The notes under the pieces were generated by a model, which saw only the letters and a program-made list of their open reading frames with translations, searched no databases and was not told the origin of the DNA. From Salvator merianae (Eukaryota; Chordata; Lepidosauria; Squamata; Teiidae), in contig QVOM02000126.1 of the NCBI GenBank assembly GCA_003586115.2, positions 9,828,230-9,892,229 of the forward strand: a stretch of DNA of 64,000 bases, in the 5' to 3' direction. Position 1 is the first letter of the stretch. Each line of letters starts with the position of its first letter. A program made the position numbers and the translations under genes. Positions 1-10,333 of this stretch are shown here, piece after piece.

Positions 1-185
1 CCAGGAGTACAGGGGGTGGTATCACTTGAGAGGACTTCTGTGGTGGCTTCCAGGCTTCCTCTAGAAATACACCAGGTACCAAGATTATATGGTTTTCAGC
101 ATCTGCTTGAAACATATTTCTTCAGCCAGGACTTGGATGCTTAGCTTCCTTGGATGCTTAGTCCAGCCAGGAGGAGGGTTATATT

Positions 186-300
186 TTAGTGTGTTTTTAT
201 TCTGGTTTTATCAATATTGTTTTTAATTGAGCACTGTGACTCGCCCTGTGACATTTGGGTGAAGGGCAGGATATAAACGTAACGAAATAAATAAACAAAA
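186..300 (+). repeat. L2-type LINE 3' tail
   Basis: The segment contains a CGCCCTGTGAC...GGGTGAAGGGCAGGATATAAA block followed by AAATAAATAAAC. This is the same pattern as the L2 tails near 27.7, 33.1, 52.8 and 61.5 kb (CGCCCTGAGACCTT..GGG..GGCGGGATAAA). It is a truncated retroposed 3' end with no coding capacity. Confidence 0.6.
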
Positions 301-329
301 CACTGTATACATTGGGAAAAAAAAAAAAA

Positions 330-1071
330 GACGCAGCGGTGCGGTGGCCATTCGCAATGGCGTACCGGACCTCTAGCACTCTCAGTGTGAATGCACACCT
401 GATTGCCATGACAGTGTTTTTGGAAACATCTGGCCATTGGCATGGTGACACGCAACTGCGCAGGCACAGCCATGCCACACCACAGCCTTGCAGCATTCAT
501 ACCTGGAAACAGGTGTGGACCCTGCTGACTGGGAGCAATCTATCCACTCCCAGTCAAATTGTGGACAGCTAGTAGTGTTCAGGAGTGGCTGCAGATGCTA
601 CTGGACACTGCGGTCACTGCAGAGTGTGGATGCACTTTGCTAGTGGGCATGCAGACACTCACTAGGCAAGAGCATCCATACTGTGCAATGCTCCGCACGA
701 TCGGGAGCAGACTCCAGCTGCTCCTGACTGCGGCTAGCTGTGGAGCGGCTGTGGAAATGTCTGGCCACTGCCATGGCGACCGGGAACGCAGTGCGTGCCT
801 GTGCCGCCGCAGCTGTGCCTCACCATGGTCTGTAGCACTCGTACCCAGAAGCAGATGTGAACGCTGCTGACCAGGAGCAGCTAGCTGTCATGGTGAGGAG
901 CAGGATACCAGCATCTGCAGTGCGAATGCTGATATCCTGCTGGTATTCCATTCTAGGGCCTCGCAGTATGGACAGTGTCTGCACTGCAGGGTCCATTCCA
1001 CCTTAGAACACCTTAGTTATCCTGTTCTAAGGCACCAAGTGCAAAAATGCCTTAAGTGCAAACAGGCCCCC
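330..1071. mobile_element. Compound, decayed GGGCCTGTTCACACTT-type MITE
   Basis: The first half (330-667) matches the body of the MITE family seen at 16123 and 28112: a CATTCGCA start, the CCATGACAGTG motif, and blocks reading CACTCCCAGTCAA and GTGGACAGCTAGTAG. A second body (about 668-1053) is embedded in it and ends AAGTGCAAAAATGCC. The last 18 bases (AAGTGCAAACAGGCCC) look like the resumed outer terminus. The 5' end is lost against an A-rich run at about 319. The nesting is inferred from motif order and is less certain than in the copies with TSDs. Confidence 0.6.
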
Positions 1072-1196
1072 AAGAACCCTGACCTGTACTTGGCATATGG
1101 CAAGCATACATGAACCCACATGTTCCTTATGTGGACCAATGTTTCTTGTAAGCGATGCATTTCATTGACTAGTATGCGTCCTAAATTTATTTAGTC
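1072..1196. other. Short unassigned spacer
   Basis: Non-repetitive-looking sequence between the MITE end and the CTTT microsatellite. I see no gene signal. Confidence 0.4.
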
Positions 1197-1244
1197 ATTT
1201 CCTTCTTTCCTTTCTCTTTCTTTCCTTTTTTGCTTGCTTCTTTT

Positions 1245-1292
<48 letters not shown>

Positions 1293-1313
1293 TTTTTTTT
1301 TTTTTTTTTTTTT

Positions 1314-1361
<48 letters not shown>

Positions 1362-1404
1362 TCCTTCCTTCTTTCCTTTCTCTTTCTTTCCTTTTTTGCT
1401 TGCT

Positions 1405-1464
<60 letters not shown>

Positions 1465-1504
1465 TCCTTCCTTCCTTCCTTCCTTCCTTCCTTCCTTCCT
1501 TCCA
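1197..1504. repeat. CTTT/CCTT microsatellite with internal duplication
   Basis: About 300 bp of pyrimidine-only tetranucleotide repeat with a central T run. A non-periodic marker block (CCTTCTTTCCTTTCTCTTTC followed by TTGCTTGCTTC) occurs at 1201 and again at 1367, giving a higher-order period of about 166 bp. Long reading frames here encode only low-complexity K/E/R or F/S/L strings. Confidence 0.95.
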
Positions 1505-2526
1505 TTCTTGGGGAGCTATTTGTTGACTGATGCTTGCATGCCCAGTTTTCAGAGCCACCTACCCCGTTAATCAGGGAGTCCTGGATTATGCACGACTATC
1601 AACTTTCCAAGACACGTAGAAGCACCCCAACCATCTTAATTCATCTGAGTGGGGCCCAAGACCCTTTCATACATGTCTGTATCTCTCTATCAGGTCAGGA
1701 GCAGAATTAAGCAAAAAATGGGCACAGTGTACTCTCGAAATGTGCTTAGTATCACATGTGCGTTGCTTTCCACTCAAATTAAGGAGGATTAAAGTAGCTC
1801 AGCTGCTGCAGCTCAAAGTCTCCCCGATCATGTGGCCAAAACAGTGAATAGCTCCGAGTCAGCCACAGAGGCCTAAAACAGGGCTTTGACCTCCCTGTTA
1901 ATTTGTGAATTGGGCAATTGTTTCTTGCATTTTACTTGTGTGTGTGGTCTTAAGTACACTCGCCTTGAAGTTCGCCTTAGGGGACCAAGAGAGAAAATGA
2001 GACGGACATAAAGCCTTTATTATGAATGGGCTGCAAGACATTGAAAATATTTCTCTTTTCTCCCCCCCCACAACAAAAAAATATAGAATTGCCCAACAGG
2101 AAACAAACAATGCACAGTCGATCAAATCATTTATATAGCTTTTGATTCTCCGGGCATTATATTTTAGTGAGGAATGTTGCAGGAGATGGTATACAGCTTT
2201 GGCTAGCAAGAAGAACCTTCCCTTTCAGCAGAATGTAGTTGTCAGGTTGCTGAGTTTGCTTTCTGACGATTGTATGAACATGGCTGGCCATCCTGAGCTG
2301 CCAATATCTTCCTCACAGGTTAGCCACAGGGGCCTAGCTAGAGTGGAATAGGCCCTGGGCAAAGACTTCAAGGTGAGAATCCTCTACAGCATGCAGGCTG
2401 AGTCCAAATACATGCATGAATGTGGAGGTCTGGAGTAGCAAGTTGGCTAGTTAGCTATAGTGGTTTCTGGGCCTGTTTGACTCCTAGCAAACCAGCAGTA
2501 TTCATGCTCTGGCTAGAAAACATGCC
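1505..2526. other. Unassigned intergenic stretch
   Basis: About 1 kb with no recognisable gene, LINE, SINE or TIR element. Longest reading frames are about 100 codons with no domain resemblance. It may be old single-copy DNA. Confidence 0.4.
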
Positions 2527-3186
2527 ATCAGTCTATGGAATTTATTACCGGAAGACATGGTGACAGCCATCAGTCTGGATAGCTTTAAGAAAGGATTGGA
2601 CAGATTCATGCAGGTCAGGCAGCGGCGTAGCTATATGTTCTGCCACCCGGGGCGGACCGAACGGCGACAGCTGAGCAGGACGCCCCGCCCTGCAGGACGC
2701 CCCGCCCTGCAGCTGCCTACTCCCGCTGCCGCCGTGATGATGGCCGCGCGCGCGCACGCCAGCCGGCACGGTGAGCGAGCGAGCGAGCGGCGGGCGGGGT
2801 GAGCGAGCGGCAGACGTGCCGGTAAGCCGCCTAAAGGCAAACCGGACGCAGGGCGGGCGGGAGGGCCCAGCTCAAAGGCGGGCGCCGCCCCCAACAAGGC
2901 GCCGCCCGGTGCGCACCGCCCCCCGCGCACCCCCCTTGCTACGCCAGTGAGGTCAGGTGTATCAATGGCTACGAGAATGGATGCCTAGGTACTGCCTCCA
3001 GGTTGGGAAGACAAGCAGGATGCCTGTAAAACCCATTTCCAGGGATTGGAGAGCAGGTGAAGGTTTTGCCTTTTGTTCTGCTTAAGAATGCCCAGAAGCA
3101 ATTGGAGGGCCACTGTGTGAAACAGAATGCTGGTCTAGATGGGCTGTGGCCTAATCCAGCAAGGCTCTTCTTATGTTCTTACTCTG
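2527..3186 (+). repeat. CR1-type LINE 3' end, split by a hAT element
   Basis: The first part (2527-2619) encodes the C-terminal ORF2 block seen in the larger copies (LWNLLPEEVVTAISLDSF-like). The second part (2950-3186) is the 3' UTR, ending CAAGGCTCTTCTTATGTTC, the terminal motif of this CR1 lineage. Between them lies a 330-bp hAT-like insertion with an 8-bp TSD. The copy is 5'-truncated and non-functional. Confidence 0.9.
2620..2949. mobile_element. GC-rich non-autonomous hAT element, perfect 8-bp TSD
   Basis: It begins CAGCGGCGTAGC and ends GCTACGCCAGTG, an inverted pair. It is flanked by AGGTCAGG at 2612-2619 and 2950-2957, an exact 8-bp duplication, which is the hAT hallmark. The interior is extremely G+C- and CpG-rich and has no transposase reading frame. 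It belongs with the longer element at 31112-31698, whose ends read CAGTGGCATAGCG. Because it interrupts a CR1 tail, it is younger than that CR1 copy. Confidence 0.9.
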
Positions 3187-3357
3187 AGACTTCAGGTCTT
3201 ACACTCTGGCAAGCTATGTTTGTGCAGTTGTCTGGGCAATCATATAGCTTTATTATTGCATATCCTCCAGCATTCAAGATTCAGAAATGGAAGGGGAAGC
3301 ATGTTTGTAAAGCAACTGGTTCTGAAGAGATCATAAGTGCCTGAAAGAAGCAGTCTA

Positions 3358-3791
3358 GGAACCTGTTCACACTTTGTTGCTAGTGAGCATCCAGATGCTC
3401 AGCAGCAAAGACCATCCACACTGTGTGGAGCCCCAGGGTCCGGGAGCATCTGCAGGCACTCCCAAACACTACTACCTGTGGACAGCTAAATCACTGTCCA
3501 CAGTGGTCAGCAGCGTTCACATCTGCTTCTGGATACAAATGCTACAGACCATGGTGAGGCACAGTTGCGGCGGCACAGGCACACACTGCATTCCCGGTCG
3601 CCATGGCAGTGGCCAGACATTTCCACAGACGCTATCATGGTAAGCAGGCCGGCATCCACACTGCAAGTGCTGGAAGTGCAGTTTGGGGCTGTTCCAGACC
3701 TCACAGTGCGATGGCTGCTGCACTGCTGGGTCTGTTCCAGTGCAGAATGGTATAATTATACCATTCCATGCTGGCAAGTGTGAACAGGCCC
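3358..3791. mobile_element. GGGCCTGTTCACACTT-type MITE, about 430 bp
   Basis: The left end is GGAACCTGTTCACACTTTG and the right end is CAAGTGTGAACAGGCCC. A small internal palindrome (GGTATAATTATACC) lies just inside the right terminus, as in related copies. Flanks are CTA and TAA, so no clean 3-bp TSD survives. No protein is encoded. Confidence 0.75.
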
Positions 3792-3815
3792 TAAGAGTGC
3801 TCATCTTGATTCTAT

Positions 3816-5016
3816 GGGCCTTTCCACATTTACTGGCAGACCAGACCATGATCCACCTCTGGGACTCTTTCATCTGCACCTTAGTGTGGACCAGAGATGC
3901 CCCTTCCCCTACTAGTACACCCTGTCTTGCTGAAGACAGAGTCTAGACCGAATTTAGATGCCCAAATTAGCTTCCTGGTCCAATCTACCAGTAGAGTTCT
4001 TTTGCAAGGTCTACCAGCATACTAGGGACCAGTATACTGGATCACAGAGAAATGCAGGCAGCGCAGAAACTGGCGTGGAACAGGCTGTCCCAGTGCAAAT
4101 GGCCTTATTCTGCACCAGGAGCAATCCGTCCCAGCTGGGGACAGATAGGCTTATTTGCACTTGCAACTAGCAAGCATCAAGGATACTTGCTAGTCAAGTG
4201 TTTCCATACTTGACGGAGGCCCGAGTGGCCAGGAGTGGGCTTCATCCGCTCCTGATCGCTACTACTGCTAGTGCACAAAATAGTAGTCTGGAACCTTACC
4301 TAAAGCTCAAAATGAGCTTCAGGTAAGGTTTCATTCGCACTTACCTGCATGGCGGCAGCCATCTTACACATGATGTGCCTACCACACATACACAGTTGCA
4401 TGATCACGCATACGTGATGGGGCGTCCAGGCCTGATTGGGTCTGTGTGATGCCCCAATCAGGCCTGCCATGTCCTGACTGGGCCTGAGATGCCAGATCGG
4501 GCAACACAAGGTCCAGTCCAGCCTTGTGGTGCCCAATCAGGCACAGGCCCGATTATTGCCATGGCAATGGCCAGCAAGCATCCAGCTGCTGCCATGACAA
4601 CCAGCAGGCCTATGCAGTGCACAGGCAAGTGCCATCGGGCCTAGGCAATCCGGCCACACAATGCTTCAATCGGGCCTGCATAGCCCACTTGGGGTTGCCC
4701 GATGGTACTGCTGCGATCAGCCCATCACGCAGGCGCAATCAACCCATTGCACCTGTGCACTGCGTGGGCCTGCCAGTTGCCCTGGCAGTGGCTAGACGTG
4801 GCAAGGATCAGACACGGCTACTGGCTCGCAATACAACTGTCAGTGGCTGGTTTCAGGTACGTTCATAGGCCCCATAGTGCAGATGGTGTCTGCACATTGG
4901 GGTCTATTCCACTTTAGAATGGGATAATTATTTCCATTCTAAGGTGGAAGGTGTGAATAGGCCCATGGTTTATCCCATTCTGGTCCAGTCTACTGGAAGT
5001 AAGTCCAAATACAGCC
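3816..5016. mobile_element. GGGCCTTTCCACATT-type MITE (family B) split by another MITE
   Basis: It starts GGGCCTTTCCACATTTACTGG and ends GTAAGTCCAAATACAGCC, comparable to the GGTAAGTGCAGAAAGGGCC end of other family B copies. The flanking trinucleotide is TAT on both sides (3813-3815 and 5017-5019). A second MITE occupies 4148-4964, so the family B body is only about 384 bp. Its motifs (GATCC...CTGGACC, GGTCTACCAG) recur at 38-39 kb, 42.6 kb and 54.7 kb. Confidence 0.75.
4148..4964. mobile_element. Long-subfamily GGGCC-TIR MITE nested in family B copy
   Basis: Left end GGCTTATTTGCACTTGCAAC; right end GGTGTGAATAGGCCC. Flanking triplets are ATA and ATG (one mismatch). The body shares CTAGCAAGCATCAAGGA and the CCTGATTGGG/CCCAATCAGGC motif with the copies at 21297 and 48742. 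No coding capacity. Confidence 0.8.
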
Positions 5017-5684
5017 TATGGCAGGAAGTGATCTCCAGGGCTTAGAGGAGAGTTAAAAGGATATTCTAGACTGTCTTCTTCAGGTGTTAATGACCCCATA
5101 CCGAAATCCAGGTGCCTGGGAAGCAGACTACTTTTGCCAAATTCCTCTTCACTCCCTGTGCAGGATTGGGCAGGTTGGTTGGTCTACCAGTGCTGCCTTC
5201 TGATCTTTTTTTTCTCCTTTTTTTTTTTAGCTTCTCATTCTAAGTTAGATTTTAGAATTCCTCCTCTTAGCTATGTTGGATTTCCTCATACCAGCAGAGC
5301 CCTGTGTGGCCCCAGTCCCATCATGGTTTACTATTAGGCTCTTACCACAGCTGTGTGTCTATAGGGTGGCAGCAAGGGCCACTGAGAGTGGCAGGTGCCC
5401 TCAGAGCAGTTAAATCTGGTCTGAGGAAGGGCACTCAAGTCCTCCAGTGTCCTTCTCAGAGTGCTGAACTGTGGTGGGCACCTCTGGTGTTTGACCACTG
5501 TGCCTCTCTGGTACTTTCTCAGAGTGCCCGCAACTGTTTCTGCAGTACACTGGTTATGTCATGCCACGCTGGTCCAATTCAGGCAGCCCAGCCCACGATG
5601 AGCTGATCTACCACTGATTCATACCAAGGGCTGTTTGCTTTGTGTATGGCTCATCTTGACCCAACTTCGGATACCAGGAACAAA
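5017..5684. other. Unassigned stretch
   Basis: Nothing recognisable beyond a short T-rich run near 5206-5228. Reading frames here are 100 codons or fewer without domain features. Confidence 0.4.
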
Positions 5685-6244
5685 GGGCCTGTTCACACTT
5701 ACAACGGTATAACAGTATAACTAGCACGGTTCGGGCCAGTAGGGTTCGGGTACAGAGAGAGGTCTTCACACCTGTCAGTGCTGGAACACTCCACAAGCTG
5801 ACCAGCGCTGGACGCAGTGCGAATGGGACCGTACTAGTTCAGTAGCTGTGTTCAGACCCAGAGGGTCTGTGTTTGAACCCAGAAGGTCTGTGCCTGAACC
5901 CAGAGGGTCTGTGTTCGAACCTGTGTCCAAAAAGGCCACCAGGGTCCGGACTCCAAGGTCCGAACTGGGGTGAGAACCAGCAGACTGAGCCTGCGCGGCC
6001 ACACCGGCCGTGCCCCGCTGCCATTTTGAACCCAGAAATGGTGTGAACGCACCTTCCCTGAACCTCATCTGATCATGCAGGTCGAGTTGGAGACTACAAA
6101 TTAGTTGACCACAGCTGGTTGGATTCAGGTAAGCATCAGGTGGGCTTTGGTAGATTTTGGGTCAGCTGGGGCTGTTTGCAAGTGCGAATCCTGCATTCTA
6201 GCATGCATCCTGAAAAGTACCACTCGCTAAGTGTGAACAGGCCC
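5685..6244. mobile_element. GGGCCTGTTCACACTT MITE, ACTAGCACGGTTCGGGCC subfamily
   Basis: Termini are GGGCCTGTTCACACTTACAA and GCTAAGTGTGAACAGGCCC. The interior has three imperfect copies of an AACCCAGA(A/G)GGTCTGTG unit (about 5855-5918). The sister copies at 9091 and 38173 share the whole layout. The 3-bp TSD is not evident (AAA versus AGG). Confidence 0.8.
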
Positions 6245-7052
6245 AGGAATTCCCAGCCCCTGAATTTGCAGGTGCGGGCTATTTCGATCGGGTGCACTTC
6301 CAACTCTGCTTCTGGGTGCCCACAGAAATGGCACTAGATGCTGTCCACACATCGGTCGCTGCTCCAGTATACCAGCTAGAATGTTGTGTGGGCTCCCAGT
6401 AGACCAGTAGTGTGAACAATAAGTTCCAGGCGGTCCCCTAGGTCGGTGTACGGACTCAGTGTGGACACAGCCATTGCTTCCTAAGCTGTACTTTTTGATT
6501 TTAAGAAATCATACCAGGCTTGTAAGAAAGTCACTGAAAACGAAAATTACAGTAACAACAACAGGGGTGATGAGAAGGACAAGGACCTTCAGAGTGTAAA
6601 GAAAAGAGTTCTTATGTCAGGGCATGGTGGATCAAAGCGTTATCCAATTCCCTCTTGGATGGATCCAAGCAGAAAACAAGTTTTATCTATAACAGTTCCT
6701 CACTAGGCCACAAAATCTCCTTGGATGTCCTCCTTGAGACCTCGGAGTTCCACATTGTTGTGTTTCAAAGGAGGACTTTGAATTCCACCAGGCTTAATAA
6801 GACATTGATGCCTTCAGATACAATGCTTGTTAGTTTTGCAGTCACCTGAGAGACTCTGGGGTTTATTCAAGGAATTTGCTCTCCTCCCCAGATATTGTGC
6901 TAATTAGTATTCCCCATGACTAATTAAGAGAGGTAAATGGGGCTTATTACCGAAGAGTGTAGGCCGGTCAAAAATAAGATTTCAAACACCACAAGGCCTT
7001 GCACCCTGAAGGCTATATTTTTATTTGCTAGTCACTGAGGCATGAAGCGTTA
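6245..7052. other. Unassigned stretch
   Basis: No gene or classified repeat seen. A GGTGCCCACAG...GTCCACAC region near 6320-6470 may be another decayed MITE, but I could not pair its ends. Confidence 0.35.
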
Positions 7053-7105
7053 TGAGGGAGGGAGGGAGGGAGGGAGGGAGGGAGGGAGGGAAGGAGGGAG
7101 GGAGG
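7053..7105 (+). repeat. GGGA microsatellite
   Basis: An almost perfect run of GGGA units directly abutting the 189-bp tandem duplication. Confidence 0.95.
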
Positions 7106-7107
7106 AC

Positions 7108-7485
7108 CTCTGTCATGGGTTTGTGATTTATAACTCAGCCAAGCAATATTACAAATTGGACGTCTTTGTATTTGGAGCCCAAGCGATGGAAATTTCAATG
7201 ACATCGCTGTAGATTTTTCCAGTGACTGCTTCTTTGTGACAAAGTCTGAAGGTTCATCCCACGTTCCTCTGAGGCAAATAAATTTCCACCAGATATCTCT
7301 GTCATGGGTTTGTGATTTATAACTCAGCCAAGCAATATTACAAATTGGACGTCTTTGTATTTGGAGCCCAAGCGATGGAAATTTCAATGACATCGCTGTA
7401 GATTTTTCCAGTGACTGCTTCTTTGTGACAAAGTCTGAAGGTTCATCCCACGTTCCTCTGAGGCAAATAAATTTCCACCAGATAT
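7108..7485. repeat. Perfect 2 x 189-bp tandem duplication
   Basis: Copy 1 (7108-7296) and copy 2 (7297-7485) appear identical over the full unit, which begins CTCTGTCATGGG and ends CCACCAGATAT. 189 is divisible by three, so the minus-strand reading frame stays open and repeats a 63-residue block; I see no domain in it. Absence of divergence means either a very recent duplication or a local assembly duplication next to the GGGA repeat. Confidence 0.95.
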
Positions 7486-7706
7486 TCACAGGCAGAGGTT
7501 TGGCTCTTCCAAGTGCAAATATGCACCTCTAGATCTGAGAAACTTTCCAACGAGACTCCTCACACAGACACACACCAGCATACTGGGCAGGTCTTTTATG
7601 AGTCACCCCAAAATCCTCTAGCAACACAGGCAGGGATGTGTTCTCAAGGAGGAATCGTTTTGGAGAAAGGTGGGTTCAGCTGGCAGAAGGTATAAAGAGA
7701 GACACA
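7486..7706. other. Unassigned spacer
   Basis: Short unique-looking sequence between the duplication and the next MITE. Confidence 0.4.
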
Positions 7707-8195
7707 GGGCCTGTTCACGCTTTGCAAGAGGAACGTTCCTGTTTACTCACTAGTCAGGCGCATTTGCACCTTCAAATGGAGTCAGCTGCCTTGAAGCTCA
7801 TCCAAGCCCACTTGATGCCCACCTGAAACTGAGTAAGGCTAGTGAAGTAAATTGCAGTCTGGAATCTGACTTGCATGATCAGGTGTAAATCAGGGGAGCT
7901 ACGTTCACACTACTTCGAGGTTTGAAATGTTGGTGGGGAGGAGCCAGCTTCAGAAACATTTCTATGGCTTCAAAAGAAATGGTTTCAGAAACAGCTCTAT
8001 GGTTTTGTAAGTAGCTCTATGGTTTCAGACATAGCTCCCTGACTAGTGCAGTCCCATTTGCACTGCTCCCCCTGCTGGTCAGCTCACAAACTGTTCCATT
8101 GCTGACAAGTGCAAATGGCAGCCACCGGACTCTATCCTGGCTGGCCTGAACCCTGCTAATTAGTACGTTCTGCTCTGGTAACATCAGAAACGCCC
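7707..8195. mobile_element. GGGCC-TIR MITE, 489 bp, perfect 3-bp TSD
   Basis: Left end GGGCCTGTTCACGCTTTGC, right end CATCAGAAACGCCC. The triplet ACA flanks both sides (7704-7706 and 8196-8198). The interior carries three repeats of a GCTCTATGGTTT unit (about 7954-8030). The sister copy at 45338-45816 has the same internal repeats and gives the consensus for decayed bases here. Confidence 0.88.
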
Positions 8196-8604
8196 ACAGA
8201 ATGAATTACAATGGTTGGGCTCCAGCTTTTATCCCCCATTCCACCCATCGATTATGTTGATATGCCCGTCTTCCCAGGCTCCTCAGAATCTTGTATAAGG
8301 ATTTGGCCCAGCAAAAGGTTCATATTTAAAAAGAGTAAGGTACATAAGAAGTTAAGAACATAAGAGGAACCCTGCTGGATCAGGCTACTATTCCTATTAA
8401 TCAAACAGGCAGATATACAGCCCCGACGCCTGGAACAAACGTGTCCAAGGTGAAGGTAAGGAATTTATTTGCCAGCAAATAAAGGACGCTTGGGGCTTTT
8501 GCCACAAAGCAAGTGGTAAGGGAACATTGTAGTTATACACCTTTTATGCTTTTTACAGATACCTGCTTTTTACAATGTTAACTTCTATTGGCCACTTCTA
8601 CTAT
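8196..8604 (-). other. Unassigned stretch with a short CR1 3' remnant
   Basis: Positions 8343-8387 read ACATAAGA...GGAACCCTGCTGGATCAGGC, the extreme 3' end of the ACATAAGA-type CR1 lineage on the minus strand. The rest is unassigned. Confidence 0.6.
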
Positions 8605-8784
8605 GGCCCTTTCTGCACTTGGCCTTATTGTGGATTATATCCCAGAATAGGGATCTGCTATCCACATGCTAGTGCAAACTATGAAAGGTCTTGCCCAAGG
8701 CCTACCGTAGTCTGCACTAGCATGCAGATGGCAGGTCCCTATTCTGAGATATAATCTGGAATAAGCCCAAGTGCAGAAAGGGCC
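8605..8784. mobile_element. 180-bp foldback MITE (GGCCCTTTCTGCACTTGG)
   Basis: The two halves are near-complete inverted copies: GGCCCTTTCTGCACTTGGCC at the left and CAAGTGCAGAAAGGGCC at the right. A central CACATGCTAGTGCA / TGCACTAGCATGC pair continues the foldback. Flanking triplets TAT and ATT do not match. Same family as 49328 and 53676. Confidence 0.85.
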
Positions 8785-8942
8785 ATTGTGCATCATCACA
8801 TGTTGATTATTATTCATTACCACCCCTTACATACATTCCCATACATTGCATGTCCATGCAAATAAACTGTGATGAAACAGGTGTGTTTTAAGCTCCTATT
8901 CCAGAAAGCAGAGAGGCCCTTGGAAAGCTGAGGGCAAAATTT
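8785..8942. other. Unassigned spacer
   Basis: Short sequence with no recognised feature. Confidence 0.4.
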
Positions 8943-9942
8943 GGGCCTGTTCACACTGTATAGCCTAGAATGGTATGCCAATACCGGACGAGGCTGTACC
9001 AGACCCTGAGGCGTGGTGGCCATCTACACTGCGAGGTCTGGAACAGCCCCATATGAGGCCTCCAACACGCAAAGTGTAGGTGGCCAGTCTGGGCCTGTTC
9101 ACACTTATAACAGTATAACAGTCTAACTAGCATGGTTCAGGCCAGTTGGGCTCAGGTACGGAGAGAGGTCTTCGCACCTGCCAGTGCTGGAACACTCCTC
9201 AAGCCGACCAGCGCTGGACGCAGTGCAAATGGGAACACACTAGTTCGGTAGCTATGTTTGAACCCAGAAGGCCTGTGTTCAAACCCAGAGGGTCTGTGTT
9301 CGAACCTGTGTCCGAAAAGGCCACCAGGGTCCAGACCCAAAGGTCCGAACTGGGGTGCGAACTGGCAGACTGTGCCTGCACGGCCTTGCCGGCCCCGCCC
9401 CGCCACCATTTTGAACTCGAAAATGGTGCAAACGCACCTTTCCTGATCCTCATCTGATTGCGCAGGTCAGGTTGGAGACTACAATTTGGTTGACCACAGC
9501 TGGTTGGATTTAGGTAAGCATCAGGTGGGCTTCGGTAGCTTTCAGGTCAGCTGGGGCTGTTCACAATTGCAGATCCTGAGTTCTAGCTAGTGTCCTGAAA
9601 TGTACCACTCGCTAAGTGCGAGCAGGCCCTCTGTCTGCCATGACAGCAGCCACATCAACGTCTAGCTGTTGTCATAGTGATCAGGGATGCGACTACAACT
9701 GCACAGCCACAGCTGCACCACCCATTTGCAGTGTTTACACCCAGAAGAGGGTGCAAACGCTGCTGACCAGGAGCTATCCAGGTGCTCCTAGTCAAGCTGT
9801 GGAGAACGATTTTGTTGTCCACAACTAGTAGCATCCAGGAGTGGCTGTAGATGCTCCTGAACACTGCAGCAGCAGGCCATGAGGACACACACTTACCCAG
9901 TGAGTGTCTGATCGCTCAGTAAGGGTGAAGTGCAAACAGGCC
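8943..9942. mobile_element. GGGCC-TIR MITE split by a sister MITE; TTT TSD
   Basis: The outer element starts GGGCCTGTTCACACTGTATAG, is interrupted at 9091, resumes at about 9633 (TGCCATGACAGCAGCC) and ends GAAGTGCAAACAGGCC. TTT flanks both sides (8940-8942 and 9943-9945). Its body matches the uninterrupted copy at 16123-16498, which confirms the split. Confidence 0.88.
9091..9629. mobile_element. Nested GGGCC-TIR MITE, 539 bp, perfect 3-bp TSD
   Basis: Left end GGGCCTGTTCACACTTATAA, right end CGCTAAGTGCGAGCAGGCCC, with TCT on both sides (9088-9090 and 9630-9632). Same subfamily as 5685-6244, including the AACCCAGAAGG internal units. It lies inside the 8943-9942 element and so is the younger of the two. 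Confidence 0.9.
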
Positions 9943-9971
9943 TTTGCCTACTGATGTGAACTGGGGTCCTT

Positions 9972-10333
9972 GGGCCTGTTCACACTTTGCACTAGCAAGC
10001 ATCAGGGACGCTTACTAGAAAAGTGCCTCCACAGATCGCTGCTCCCGATTACAGATAGCTGTGGAGCACTAATTTGTGCTCCACAGCTTTACCGTGAGCT
10101 GATAGTCAGCTCCCAGTAAAGTGCATTCGCACTTCGAATACACGGCCGTGCCAGCTCAGCAGCTGTGCCTGCATGATTCATGGTGAAGATCGAGCACAGA
10201 ACACCTGCATTCGCACCACGAGTGTTGGTATCCTGCCAACAGTCGTGGATACAGCCACGCAGTGCATATGGTGTTCTCACTGCATAGTCAATTCCACCTA
10301 TCCTGTTCTAAGGTGGAAAGTGCAAAATCACCC
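9972..10333. mobile_element. GGGCC-TIR MITE, about 360 bp
   Basis: Left end GGGCCTGTTCACACTTTGC, right end GGTGGAAAGTGCAAAATCACCC. Flanks CTT and CAT differ at one base. Shares ACTAGCAAGCATCAGGGA with the 4148 and 48742 copies but lacks their central portion. Confidence 0.8.

Noticed and set aside
7028..7489. 153-codon protein with an internal 63-residue repeat
   Set aside because: The frame is open only because the DNA unit length is divisible by three; no domain, no conservation evidence.
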